From positions 102,187,152 through 102,251,151 of the forward strand of contig NC_057832.1 in assembly GCF_910594005.1 (NCBI RefSeq): a stretch of 64,000 nt of DNA, read 5' to 3'. This document shows positions 1-11,223 of this stretch, in pieces. How positions within the stretch are numbered: the stretch's first letter is position 1; each line of letters starts with the position of its first letter. This DNA is from Cervus elaphus. Taxonomy: Eukaryota; Chordata; Mammalia; Artiodactyla; Cervidae. The notes beneath the pieces were generated by a model that was given only the letters and a program-made list of their open reading frames with translations, was not told the origin of the DNA and made no database searches. Position numbers and translations under genes: made by a program.

Positions 1-1687
1 GTCGTGAGTCTGCGTGCTGTCTGGGGGCCCAGGGGTATGGTCTGGGGGGCATGGAGCAGCCTGAATTGCAGATTGGCCAACACATCCGGATAAGTTGAAC
101 TCCACACCACTGGCAGCATGGCAGGGCCAGGTGGGCAGCCTGATCGCACCTGGAGTTGCTCTCGGTCGCTCATGTGTGGTCCTAGAGATCTGAAGGAACA
201 CTGGGCTGGTTTTCCTAGGCTGAGCTCTGAGCGATCTTCCCCAGCTATGCTGGGGAATAAGTCTGACCCTGCAGGTTCTCTATAGATGGTGCGGTCTGGG
301 AGGGTCCATCCTGGTCTTCCGTGCTGCTCAGCTGGTCCTGTCAACTCAGCTTCTTCAACACAGGGCAGGTACAGCAAAAACCACAGATACCCACAGGCAT
401 CCTTGCCAGCACATGCTTTAACAATCCACCTCTTTGCAGTTGAAGAGGAGGGAGTTGAAGGCAGAATAGTTGATGAGAAAGCTCCCTCACGGGGGTCCCC
501 TGCAGTCTCTGAAAGAGCCGTGGCCCCCATGTCCTGTTCACTCAGACTCAGCAAAGCCTGGAGGGTCTCCCACCCTGGTGCCTCTCTGTCCGTGGCTCCG
601 TCAAGGAGTAAAGGGAATAGGAAAGCATTGCAAAGGAGAGCACCGTGTTCGGAAAAGGAAGGCTGGGGGCAGAACGAAGGCTGGCACCGCTAATGCCACA
701 GGGGAAACAATCAGCTACCCCCACCCGGGCTGGCTCCTCCCACCTTGACATAACCCCCACCCCCACCCCATGTGATTCTCTCTCTTTCTCCCTTTTACTG
801 TCTCAGAAACTGCTAGGCAGGATAACTCACTCATCCTGCCACATAAATGAGCTCTCCCTGGAGTCGGCTGCTGAAGGCTCGGTCCCGGGAGCAGAGTAGG
901 GGCGGGAGTGAGAGCCCGTGTTCCCAAAGACCCCAGGAACGGGGGGACCCTGCCTGACTACAGCGTCCACCTTTGGAACCCGCTTTTTCTCCCATCTCCT
1001 CCTCCCTGTCTCCTGTGGCCAGTCCTCCAAGGACTCTCGCATCCATGACTGCATGTGCTAAAGCTTTGGCCTGTTGGGATGCTTGGAACAAGAACCCACC
1101 CCCACCCAGAGCACAGCTCCAAGAAAATCCACAGGGAGGAGAGAAAGGTAACTATAAATGCAAGGCTCGGCAGCTGAAACCTAATACAAGGAGCCAAGAA
1201 TCCCAGCACTGGGTGAGACCCTCAGGCCACCTAATCTGTCTTCTGTTGGAGGCAAGCACCCTGCACAGCTAGCTATTCAATGTTTGCCAGTTACACCCCA
1301 TTCAAAGGACAAATGATAAGAGTTGTTCACATCATTAAATGTAATCAGACGTGACTTATGAAAGAGTTTGACGCAGCATTAAGCCGTGCTTATCTGTACT
1401 GGGGCCCTCATTTGTTGCTCGTGTACCATGATAATCTACTCATAATTACAAAAACAAAGGACTGGGAGCATTCCTTATGTTCCTTGGTTCCTCAGCCTTT
1501 TAAAGAGGCCTCTCCTCTGTCACTAGCAGACAGATATCAAGACCCTTCTGAGTGCAGGGCATGGGCTAGACACCTGTGGAATGAGGTGAGTCCTCCAAGG
1601 GCCTTCTGCCAACCTGGACTCCTTGAAGTCTTTGCACCTGGGTCTCGGGTCTTCTCCCTACAGTGCCTGGTGGTCCAGAGGGAGACG
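1..1687. other. Unclassified intronic sequence
   Basis: Moderately GC-rich sequence without a recognised gene or repeat. Several short open frames overlap on both strands between 286 and 1272 and at 1358-1696, but none has a domain, codon pattern or splice context that I recognise. Confidence 0.5.
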
Positions 1688-2361
1688 AAAACCTAGACCT
1701 GCACATGGATGTCTGTAGCAGCTTTATTCATAATTGCCAACACTTGGAAGCAACCAAGATGTCCTTTAGTAAGTGAATGAATGGATAAATAAGCTGTGGT
1801 ATATCCAGACAACAGAATATTATCCAGTGCTAAAAAAGAAGCAGGTTATCAAGCCATGAAAAGACAGGAAAGAAGCTTAAATATAATTTGCCAAGTGAAA
1901 AAAGCCAATCCGAAAAATCTACATACTGTGTGACTCCAACTGTATAGCTTCAGGAAAAGGCAAAACGAGGAGACACTAAAAAGATCAATAGTGGCCGCCG
2001 AGAGCCAGTGGGGAGGGAGGGAGGAATAGGTGGGGCCCTGGGGATTTTTAGGGCAGTGTAAGTATTCTGTAGGGTACTATCATGGTGGTCACATGTCATT
2101 CTGCATTTGTCAAGACCCACAGAATGTACAAGAGTGAACCCTAATGTAAACTCTGGACTTTGAGTGATAATGATGTGTTAATGTAGGTTCATTGATCGTA
2201 ACAAATGCACCACTCTGCTGGGGTATGTTGATTATCGGGAGGCTCTAGGCAGGGAGAGGAGAGCAGGGGAGTGCGTGGGGACTCTGTGTACTTTCTCCTT
2301 AATTTTATTGTGAACCTACAATGGCTCTAAAAATTAAAGTCTATTTTTTTTAAAAAAAAAC
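1688..2361 (+). mobile_element. L1M-class LINE, 3' untranslated end
   Basis: The sequence follows the old mammalian L1 3' end in order: TAGCAGCTTTATTCATAATT, then AAAAAGATCA, then ATGGTGGTCACATGTCATT, then a GAACCTA block and ATTAAAGTC with an A-rich tail at 2350-2361. It is full of substitutions and has no open frame, so it is an ancient inactive copy. Confidence 0.85.
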
Positions 2362-3189
2362 ATATTATGCTAGGAAAAGAGGCAACATACCGTTCCTCTG
2401 TCGTTTTAAAAAGAATATGTTCCTATTCTCCCCTGCTCTTACACAGCTGAGTGTGACACGCCCGAGGGGATACGGGGAGGGGTCAGAAGGAGAAATGCTA
2501 CGACCAGAGCCATCCAGAAGCACCACCTGCTGAGGGACCTGGTACGAAGAGCCAGGCAAGGGGGTGATGTGACTGCGATGCCCTGTGATGGGCCGGAACA
2601 GAAGACGCTTCCTAAGTGGAGCCTGACAGTGGACGTGGACTCACCTTCTCCTTCTCATGGGCTTCGCCGGAGTGGGTGGTCGAGAGCAGTGCGCAGAAGG
2701 TTAGCCAAGTCTTCCAGACGCGCTGGTTTGTGTGTTCCTAAGTACACATGCTCCACCTAGACATTAGCTTCTGCCACTCCCAGTGTCACACATTCCCCGC
2801 TGGTGAATTACATGGGCTGGACACGTGGCGGCCCAGTGTGTCTCCACCGTCTACTGCAGAGCCCTCAGCTCTCAGTAAACAGCCTCAGGGGGCTGAACCG
2901 TGAGATGTGGATTGCAAGGGCACAGGCCCAGAGAACCCAGGCAGCTGCTGGCTGGCAAGAGAAAGCTTGCCAGCTGACCCCTAGAGAAAACAGTCCCAGT
3001 CGCTACCTCTGAATACATCCTCTGGGTCGCAGTGGTCCCAGCCGGAGCACGAGACATGGCCAGGTGTCCAGGGGTCTGTGACAAATACCCTCGGTTATGC
3101 ATCCTTGTGCAATGAACACCTGCACCCCACGATACCATGACTCTGTGAGTGCGTGCACACACAGCCCCAGGGAGATGAGGGTGTCTCAG
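2362..3189. other. Unclassified intronic sequence
   Basis: There is no recognised repeat, exon or RNA gene. Short open frames at 2569-2760 and 2803-3012 have no recognisable product. Confidence 0.45.
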
Positions 3190-3300
3190 GGATCAGGGAG
3201 ATCCAGGTCGAATCCCAGCTCACTCTTACATCTGAGACTGGCCAAATATTTCAACCTCCAAGGCTTGCAGGTTCCTCGACTATAAAAGGCGAGGTTCCTT
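3190..3300 (+). repeat. MIR-like SINE remnant
   Basis: The order of a GAATCCCAGCTC segment, a CCAAATATTTCAACCTCC segment and a CTATAAAA segment matches the MIR core in plus orientation. Divergence is high. Confidence 0.5.
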
Positions 3301-3399
3301 CCTGTTCTAGCAACCTAAGACACACAGGCAACTGAGAGTACATTTCCCTTCCTTTCCCTCGATTGCCCCTCTTTCCCCTCTTGAACTTGACCAAGTCCT

Positions 3400-3760
3400 T
3401 TCAAACCAGGCTAAAACCGAAAATCAATTTTAATTATAAAAATCCGTTTACTGTACCAATAAATCACTGTGGCCCTGGTTTGGTTGTGGGAGAAGGTTAC
3501 ACCTGGAGCAGGGCTAATAAGTCACTCTCCCCCTCCGCCTCGCTGCACTGGGCTGCCCCCTGCTCCTGCTCCTATATTCATCTCCGTCGTTAGGCCGTGG
3601 ATTATTAATGATGCTCTGGGCCGGTGGATGGGAGCTGAGATGCTCTGAAACACATGGTGTCGGTTGTAACTTGATTTCCAACCGACCCCTTGACAGGAGA
3701 CCCTGATGGGCTTTCTCCCCCTTCCTAGTGGTGGTGGGGGGAAATGCATAATGGGGGTTG
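3400..3760. promoter_or_regulatory. Candidate conserved non-coding block
   Basis: A repeat-free stretch with an AT-rich homeodomain-like segment (CAATTTTAATTATAAAAA), a GGATTATTAATGATG segment, and CpGs kept in CCGTCG, GGCCGTGG and GTCGGTTG. It also holds an imperfect 11-bp hairpin at 3656-3689. Its lack of transposons and its motif density suggest an intronic enhancer, but conservation was not measured. Confidence 0.3.
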
Positions 3761-3869
3761 GGTGGGACTGTCCTTTGAGGTGGCTCCATTTCCAGGGGTC
3801 TGAATGAGGCAGTGGCATAGATAAACGGTGACAGACAGCACAGCATTGTCTATATATCAGCTTCCTGGG

Positions 3870-3945
3870 GCTATGAGTCTTTTAAATTAATTAACTGATC
3901 GATTATTATTGCTGTGAGGGTTATCCTTTATGTGCTTTAAGGAGA
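3870..3945. promoter_or_regulatory. Candidate homeodomain-site cluster
   Basis: The run AAATTAATTAACTGATCGAT followed by TATTATTGCTGTGAGG packs several TAAT/ATTA cores into about 40 bases, followed by a TCCTTTATGTGCTTTAAGG segment. It may be part of the same regulatory block as 3400-3760. Confidence 0.25.
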
Positions 3946-4669
3946 GAAGGGCCATCTGCTTCAGATGGCCATTTGGGGGCAAGGGGGAGCCCCTATCCTA
4001 TGTGAGCTCTACAACACACATGAGGAAGAAGGTAAACGTTACTGGGTATAAAGGGGGGTCAAAACATCCAGGGGCTACTGAACCCTAGAGATTGCTTGTC
4101 ATCTGTGACCCCCGGCTAAGGTCAAGGGTTCAAGTCCACCCTCTCTGTGTGACACTGCAACCCTAGGCTTAGATGGAGGCAGGGAGGGCAGTCAACAGGC
4201 AACAGCAGTTGACTTTTGGAACCACATCCTTCCAGCAGTGGGAACAGAGACTCACTTCCTTCCTGGAGAGAGCCTCGTTGCCAGCCCTCAGCCAAGCCTG
4301 GGCCCCCGAGACTTCTGTTCACACAGCCTGAACAAGGGCATTGGCGAAAATGGCATGTCCAGACAGGAGGGGGAGGCCAGACTTCTCCCCCTGGATAGCT
4401 GGGCTTTTGTGTCCTCTTTGCTAATCACCTAGACAGTAGAGATGGGAGACTGGTGTCCCGCGAGGAAGAGAACTCATGTGGTTGACCCACCATCAGTGGG
4501 GCAGAAACATGAGTGGTTTTTATCATGGGACCACAGGACTGACCAGGGCAAATTTGTCCTGTTCACTTAAATTCACTGCCATCCTCGCACAGGTTTACCA
4601 GGAAGTGGACACCTCCAGCATTTTCCACTGGCCAGGCTGGCAGTCACCCTATCCATCACAGTGAGCAGG

Positions 4670-4800
4670 CTGGGGCCAGATCTGTGCCCTCAGGCAAGTT
4701 GCTTAGTATTTTTGAGTCTGAGTTCCTTCCTTGTAAAATAAGGATTCTAGTCCTTGCCTTGGTTGTTGTGAGAGTATTTCACACAGTAGGTCTGGTTTGG
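4670..4800 (+). repeat. MIR remnant
   Basis: The segments GCAAGTTGCTTAGT, TGAGTTCCTTCCTTGTAAAAT and GTTGTTGTGAGAG occur in MIR order. Confidence 0.6.
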
Positions 4801-4983
4801 AATATTTCACTGCTCATCAGCATCTCTTCCTGCAAATTGAAAGGAGATATCACTCAAGAGTGACCAAATTGGCCATTTGCCTGAATTGATTTTGTGGGAG
4901 GGAAAATTAAAAGGGACACCCCAAATGAGAATTTAGAATTGTTTATAGAGTCATTGTAGAGACATCAAATTTAACATTTACAA

Positions 4984-5165
4984 TTGGATTGGAGACTAAC
5001 TGTGGCACATATCAGCTGTGTGACTTTCGAGAAGCCATTTAACCTTTCTCATCTGTTACGTAAGATAATGATGACAACTTCAAAGCATTGCCGGGCAGGT
5101 TCAATGAGGTATTGTGTGGAAGGCACTAGGGAGATGGCAAGTACTAAACAGATCCGTGATATCAT
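4984..5165 (+). repeat. MIR remnant
   Basis: The MIR core CAGCTGTGTGACTT is followed by TTAACCTTTCTCATCTGTTA and a GGCACTAGG-like 3' part. Confidence 0.65.
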
Positions 5166-5930
5166 TTCATTTGCTCCCACTGCCCCATTAGCAAAAAATA
5201 ATTTAGAGTTTGCCTGTACCAAGCTTTCTAGGGAGCATAAATGATAGTAACTATTAACTTCTTGATTCAGTTCTTTCACTACCTTCCATTAAGGCACCAG
5301 AAGAGAAATCATTTTTCTTTTTTCATCTACTCATCATCATTTCAGACATCCTGCTACACTAAGATGCAAGGCTGAGGAGACGAGAACATTATAAAAGAGA
5401 GAGCTGAAAAGAAAGAAGAAGAAAAAGCAACTAAGCTCAGACATAGATCCCCAAGCTGAGGAAATGGCTTAATTAAATTGAAAACCCTGGTGCTTGTGGT
5501 AATTGTTATTAAGGAATCTATATCCCATCAGAAGCTTCTTCCCTGGAGTTCGCTCCCTATATCTTTCAACTGGGCATTCAGACTGCTTCTATCATTGGGC
5601 AGATGCAGCCACAGAGCCCAGAGATCATTTTGGGGTGACTGTCTAGTGTGGGGCTTGGGTAACAGCCGTGAACAACTTGGGCCAAACCTGACCTTGTCCT
5701 TGAATTTCCCTGACTTGGACCTCACTCATTCCTTCTGCCAAAGGGCAACATATGCTGTTGCTTAGGGCTGGTTATCAGGGATCTGTAAAGCAGACAACAC
5801 TTGCTTTTGGAGCCCTTCTGCTGCTCTACTGTCTGTAAGAGGGTTGGATTTCTAACACCTCTCAACGCTCTGGCTCTACTGGAATCCTGATGTCCCTGAG
5901 CCACTGGCACTGTTTTATGGACACCGGTGG

Positions 5931-6506
5931 GCTGCAGCCATGAAATTAAAAGATGCTTGCTCCTTGAAAGGAAAGCTATGACAAACCTAGACAGTGTATT
6001 AAAAAGCAGAGACATTGCTGATATAGTCAAAGATGTATAACCTTGGCATATAGTCAAAGCTATGGTTTTTCCAGTAGTCATGTACAGATGTGAAAGCTGA
6101 ACCATAAAGAAGGCTGAACACCAAAAAACTGATCGCTTTTGAATTGCAGTGCAAGGGTAGACTCTTGAGAGTCTCTTGGACTGCAAGGAGATCAAACCAG
6201 TCAATGCTAAAGGAAATCAACTGTAAATATTAATTGGAAGGACTGATGAGAAAGCTGAAGCTCCAATATTTTGATGCAAAATATTGGATGCAAAGAGCCA
6301 ACTCACTAGAAAAGACCCTGATGCTGGGAAAGAGTGAAGGCAAAAGGAGAAGGGGGCAGCAGGAGATGAGGTAGTTAGAAACCATCACCAAGTCAATGGA
6401 CATGAATTTGAGCAAACTCTGGGAGATAGTGGAGGACAGAGGAACCTGGCATGCTGCAGTCCATGGGATTGCAAACAGTCAGGCACAACTTAGTGACTTA
6501 AAAACA
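5931..6506 (+). mobile_element. BovB LINE (RTE clade), 3' fragment
   Basis: It begins at GCAGCCATGAAATTAAAAGA and runs through the end of ORF2 to the TAGTGACTTAAAAAC tail. Within the window it aligns block by block with the better-preserved copy at 19378-20300. It carries small local duplications (for example GATGCAAAATATT then GGATGCAAAGAG near 6272-6297) and several in-frame stops, so it is dead. Confidence 0.9.
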
Positions 6507-6664
6507 AGGGCTACAATAAATATCTGGGCTGTCTTTCCCTTTTGATGCCACTAGAGCAGCTAGATCCCAGAAGTAAATACAACAGAAACTTTTTAACCAT
6601 GCTTAAAATAACAGCAAATATATAATAAGCAATGAGGTGAGAGCAGTGGGGGACAGTTTGATAA

Positions 6665-6770
6665 AGTGTTGAAAGAGCCCTGGTGAGACTTGGGTTTGGG
6701 TCTCAGCTACACCATTTCCTAGGTTCATGACTTTGGGAAGCCTTAGGTGTTGATTCTGAATCATGTTTAG
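6665..6770 (+). repeat. MIR remnant
   Basis: TGGGTTTGGGTCTCAGCT and TTCATGACTTTGGGAAGCC match the MIR 5' part and core. Confidence 0.5.
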
Positions 6771-6801
6771 GGGTCAGCTGAGTCCCACCTAATTCAGGCA
6801 T

Positions 6802-7028
6802 GCTGTTGCTTCTGCTACATCGCTTCAATCATGTCCAACTCTTTGTGACCCCATAGACTCTAGCCCAGCAGGCTCCTCTGTCCATGGGATTCTCCAGACA
6901 AGAATACTGAAGTGGGTTGCCATGCCCTCCTCCAAGGGATCTTCCTGACCTAGGGATTGAACCCACGTCTCTTACATCTCCTGCATTGGCAGGCAGGTTC
7001 TTTACCACTGGTGCCACCTGGGAAGCCC
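6802..7028 (-). mobile_element. Bov-tA SINE
   Basis: Ruminant SINE made of a tRNA-Glu-derived head (GGGCTTCCCAGGTGGC on the minus strand) joined to a Bov-A tail that shares its end with the BovB LINE. This copy is bounded by an 11-bp duplication, AATTCAGGCAT at 6791-6801 and AACTCAGGCAT at 7029-7039, with one mismatch. Confidence 0.93.
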
Positions 7029-7039
7029 AACTCAGGCAT

Positions 7040-7758
7040 ATATATACAGAGAGCAACTGGATCAAAACAGATGGAGTGATTTCATATACGTAGAGTGATA
7101 CTTTGCTTATCAGTTATCGAGCATTCGTTGGGTCTCTATCCCAGGTTAAGTACTGTGCTACAACTGGTCAAGTCAGAGAAGAAAGCATCTTTGAAGTCAA
7201 AGAAAAGCTTTGGGAACTATGACTCATTCTTGGATGGTCACCTGTCGGCATGAATTGAACAGTTAAGAATTGGGTGGGCATATCCAGGGTACTATGTAGA
7301 AAGGACGGGGTAGCAAGAAAAGAGCAATACGCCAGGATTGGGGTCATTCTCTGTTTGAGGCAAAGAAGAGAGCCAGGAGAGGGCAGGCGGATGAGATCCA
7401 CATGGCCCTCTCTAGGTAAGCATGGGTCTCTGACCCTCAGTGTAAACATCCTATATACCTGCAGTGAGTGTACACAGGCTCTGGAAGACAGACCTGTGAA
7501 TGGGACAGTCCTCGAAGAGCAGGACACAGCTGCAAGTGCTGTGCACCGAGACCCTGCCAGGCCACCCACGTGGGCATGAATATCCTGAGCAACCGTCAAA
7601 AGGACCCCACCCTGGACAGGGCACCCAGAGAGCTTGGGGAACCCAGAGAACAACGCACGCTTACTCCCTTAACAGTGAAGACATGGAGACACACAGAGGT
7701 CAGCACAGAGGGCATGAGGTGAGAATAAGGAAAAAATTCATCAGAAAGAGAGGAAGGA
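7040..7758. other. Unclassified intronic sequence
   Basis: Near 7115-7165 there is a faint L2 or MIR-like segment (GGTTAAGTACTGTGCTA). The open frames at 7168-7653 (minus) and 7274-7579 (plus) overlap antisense and look like chance. Confidence 0.45.
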
Positions 7759-7771
7759 TGAATGGTTCAAA

Positions 7772-8084
7772 GCAAAAGTGAAAGTCGCTCAGTCGTGTTC
7801 AACTTTTTGCAACCCCATGGACTGTCCATGGAATTCTCCAGGCCAGAACGCTGGAGTGGGTATAGCCTTTCCCTTCTCCAGGGGACCTTTCCAACCCAGG
7901 GATTGAACCCAGGTCTCCCACATTGCAGGCAGATTCTTCACCAGCTGAGCCACATGGGAAGCCCAAGAATACTGGAGTGGGTAGCCTATTCTTTCTCCAG
8001 CAGATCTTCCCAACACCAGGAATCGAACAGAGGTATCTTGCATCGCAGGCAGACTCTTTACCAGCTGAGCTACCAGGGAAGCCC
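7772..8084 (-). mobile_element. Bov-A2 SINE (two Bov-A units)
   Basis: Two Bov-A-type units lie head to tail: the GAATACTGGAGTGGGT block and the CAGGCAGA(C/T)TCTT block each occur twice. The element sits between perfect 13-bp copies of TGAATGGTTCAAA at 7759-7771 and 8085-8097, so both ends of the insertion are exactly defined. Confidence 0.93.
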
Positions 8085-8219
8085 TGAATGGTTCAAAATC
8101 AAGAACAACTTGACTCTCAATATCAACATGGGGCTCCGTAGACCTCAAATGACAAGGTGAAGCCCTGCTTCCCGAAATTCACTGGGCTGGAACCCAAACT
8201 TAACCCAACTCAAGGGAAA

Positions 8220-8285
8220 GAGTGAGCTCGTACATGCATGCATGTGTGGGTTTGTAGGTGTGCCTGTGTGTGTGCACACATGGGT
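8220..8285. repeat. Imperfect TG/CATG-rich simple repeat
   Basis: CATGCATGCATGTGTGGG and TGCCTGTGTGTGTGCACACA form a degenerate alternating purine-pyrimidine tract with Z-DNA-forming character. Confidence 0.55.
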
Positions 8286-8489
8286 GCAAATGGTGGGGAG
8301 GTTAGACTTTCAAATCCCATCACAGCTGATTATCACAACTTATGTCCATTTTTCCAGCCTGCCAGACAAAGTCCAAAACTGTGTGCATTTGATATCTCCA
8401 ACCTTTGAAAATGTTACCATGGAGTTGAAAGTTTCTGACACCTTTTGATTAAACATTGTGTTAGGTAATGACTGTTTTACTTGTTTTTT

Positions 8490-8720
8490 TTTTTTGCCCC
8501 CTTTAAATTACTGATTGTTATCTGACATTAGGGCACCACTTGCTCTTATTAAATTAGTAAGCCTACAAAACTCTTAATGAATTGCAACTCATCAAATGTT
8601 TGGAAACGAACAGCAGTCTTGAGATTCTTTTCCTTCTAATGTGTCTCTGCGTGAACCTTTTGAAAACCCGTCCTTGGGTTCAGGCAGCTGCACAGAATGA
8701 ATCAGGTTTTGATTCTTAGC
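8490..8720. promoter_or_regulatory. Candidate conserved non-coding block
   Basis: A transposon-free segment after a T11 run, with TGACATTAGGGCACCACTTG and CTTATTAAATTAGTAAGCC. The ATTA-type cores and the absence of repeats are the only support. Confidence 0.22.
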
Positions 8721-8981
8721 CTACCTGGAGCAGCAGGGAGTCAGCTGCCCATGGAGGTGCAAGAATTTGAGTGCTTGGGTTGGTCCTCCAAAGGACAATG
8801 TGCTGTCTTGCATCAGCATCAGCTTTCTGGCTGCAACAAGTGATTCCTACTTGCCTTCCAAGGGTGCCTTGGGAATTTGGATGCATTTGAATACATTACT
8901 AGGGTGCAGTCTGTGGTCATTGGAGTGAATTCCTCTTTTAGGGCAACTGGTTGGCAAAGGGGTTAAACTTGTATTTGGGCT

Positions 8982-9192
8982 ATGCTGCTTGCTAAGTCAC
9001 TCAGTCATGTCCAACTCCATGGACTGTAGCCTGCCAGACTCCTCTGTCCATGGAATTTTCTAGGGAAAAATACTGGAGGGGGTGGCCATGCCCCTCACAA
9101 GGGGATCTTCCCAACCCAGGCATTGAACCTGTGTCTCACGTCTTCTGCATTGGTGGGCAGGTTCTTTACCACTAGCGCCACCTGGGAAGCCC
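8982..9192 (-). mobile_element. Bov-tA SINE
   Basis: A diverged copy of about 210 bp with the tail at 8990-9010 (CTAAGTCACTCAGTCATG) and the tRNA-like head ending CCACCTGGGAAGCCC at 9192. No clear target duplication was found. Confidence 0.9.
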
Positions 9193-10008
9193 GCTGCCTG
9201 TTAGCTAATTGTGAGCTGAAGGGATGGGGATGCTAGAACCCAGAGTCCCACCTTCTCTGGATATTTTTTCCTCTCCCAATGCCATCCTCACTTTGAAGCA
9301 GACATTTACAGAGATTCCTGTTGAGGTCCTCAGCTCTGTAAAAAGTGAGGGTTCCTGAAACCATCACAGGGCATAGGGTCCAGTAAACAGCATAACCCCC
9401 ACTTAACTTAGGGAGCATTCAGGGGTAAGCTCTATACTGACTCTTGCCCTACAAGTCAGAAAAAATAATCGGGTGACTGCGCAATGCTGCTCAAAAGTCA
9501 GTGATTGGTTTACCTTGCTACATGAGTTCCATGTGTGACTTTAGGAGGAACCTGAAGAAGGTGAAGACATAATGAGCATAGCCCAAGGGGATCATTTTCC
9601 TTTCTGGTCACCGACTACTTCCTAGCCAGCTTTGACCACACAGTCTCAAAGGCAGGTGTCTCTGGACAGGTGTGCATGGGGCAAGAGGTACGTCTGGCTC
9701 ATCGAGGCTTTGCCTGAGAACAGCTCTGCTCTGGACGCATTGTGTGTCCCAGTTGCTCACAAGCCCTGACACTTATCCCAAAATGTCCCTAGTGGAGGCT
9801 TTGCAGGTTGGTCTACCTGCTGTTAGGACGACTTGGTATAGTTAGGAGTCACCTGGCAGTCCTAGGGAACATGGCAAGACACTTTGTGCTATTCCATGAG
9901 TGGGTCTGCTTCATATTTAGAGCTCAGCCACTGGCTTGTTACAGGACATAGGGATCTTAGATCTATAAACCACAAGGTGAGAAAAATAGCTCCTTCTATA
10001 TACTTGGA
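9193..10008. other. Unclassified intronic sequence
   Basis: No repeat or exon was recognised. A 61-codon minus-strand frame at 9233-9418 has no recognisable content. Confidence 0.4.
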
Positions 10009-10010
10009 AG

Positions 10011-10226
10011 GGCTTCCCTGATGGCTCAGCAGTAAAGAATCTGCCTGCAATTCAGGAGCAAAGGAGATATGGGTTTGATCCCTAAGTCGGGAAGATCCCC
10101 TGGAGGAAGACATGGCAATCCACTCCAGTATTCTTGCCTGGAGAATCCCACGGACAGAGGAGCCTGGCAGGCTACAGCCCATAGGTTTGCAAAGAGTTAG
10201 ACATGACTGATGTGACTTAGCATACG
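10011..10226 (+). mobile_element. Bov-tA SINE
   Basis: Plus-strand copy from GGCTTCCCTGATGGCTCAG to GACTTAGCATACGT. It carries a short insertion in the head (GAGCAAAGGAGATATG). Confidence 0.9.
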
Positions 10227-10469
10227 TACTCGGAAAACAAGTAAACATTATAGAACAAATAACACCCCTATTCAATAACACCTGCTGCAAATCTTCACTG
10301 AATTGGACAAAGGAAAGAGCCCTCCAGGTTTTTGCCCATCTGAGAGATGAATTTCTATCTCTTGCCTGTTTCTTAGCAGCATGACCCTGGCCATCAAGAG
10401 TTAATGCCATCTGACTCTAAAGTGTGGACTGCCACCCCGCACAGGGAGCTGGGCAAATGGAGAATCCTG

Positions 10470-10665
10470 CCAGGACCAGTATTGATTAGCTTGCATGATT
10501 AGTTGGTTAATTGAATATCACTGCTTTTTAATATAATTAAAACAAGATAAATACTGGGGCTTCATCCCGTAAGCAAGTGCCATTAGTGATCATGGTACAC
10601 ACCCTGATTAAAAATGCAATCGACTGGGAGGATAATTGATGAACTTGCCAGCCTCTAGTGCCACT
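10470..10665. promoter_or_regulatory. Candidate conserved non-coding block rich in ATTA cores
   Basis: Repeat-free sequence containing GATTAGCTTGCATGATTAG, GGTTAATTGAATATCACTGC, CCATTAGTGATCATGG and GGATAATTGATGAAC. The density of homeodomain and POU-like cores is the highest I noticed in the window. Confidence 0.3.
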
Positions 10666-10744
10666 CCATGGTTTGTAGGGTCTTGAGATACGACATGGCT
10701 GGCATGGAACTTCCTAACTTGTCAAGATTGCCCTGGCCTCTTGG

Positions 10745-10786
<42 letters not shown>

Positions 10787-10789
10787 TAA
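10745..10789. repeat. (TA)n microsatellite
   Basis: A TA dinucleotide run of about 16 perfect repeats followed by a shorter interrupted run. It is likely to vary in length. Confidence 0.95.
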
Positions 10790-10897
10790 CACAGGGAAAT
10801 ATATGGGATGGTCTCCCTTTGAAGGCAGCACTCCTCTGCTTGCCATGAGCACACAGTAGAGTATCCGAGGGGGGACCCTAGAGCACTATGGGACTGT

Positions 10898-11130
10898 GCG
10901 TGTGTGCTAAGTTGCTTTAGTTGTGTCCTATGCAACCCTATGCTTCAGTCTTTGCAACCCTATGGGCTGTGGCTTGCCAGGCTCGTCTGTCCATGGGATT
11001 CTCCAGGCAAGAATACTGGAGTGGGTTGCCGTATCCTCCTCCAGGGGATCTTCTCGACCCAGGGATCGAACCCAGGTCTTTTATGTCTTCTGCATTGGCA
11101 GGCAGGTTCTTTACCACTAGCGCCACCTGG
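10898..11130 (-). mobile_element. Bov-tA SINE with a small internal duplication
   Basis: A full-length minus copy in which the CTATGCAACCCTATG / TTTGCAACCCTATGG segment is present twice (near 10928 and 10952), making it longer than its relatives. Confidence 0.9.
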
Positions 11131-11223
11131 CCATTTTCCCCTTTGCCCTCAATCCCAAAGACAGTACACTCCCAGCCCACTCTGTGTAATCCTTTGTTTT
11201 ATACTCATCAGGTGCATGATGAC

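Noticed and set aside
1358..1696. A 112-codon plus-strand gene
   Set aside because: No domain or splice context; its right end runs to the edge of an old L1 and its composition is that of ordinary intron.
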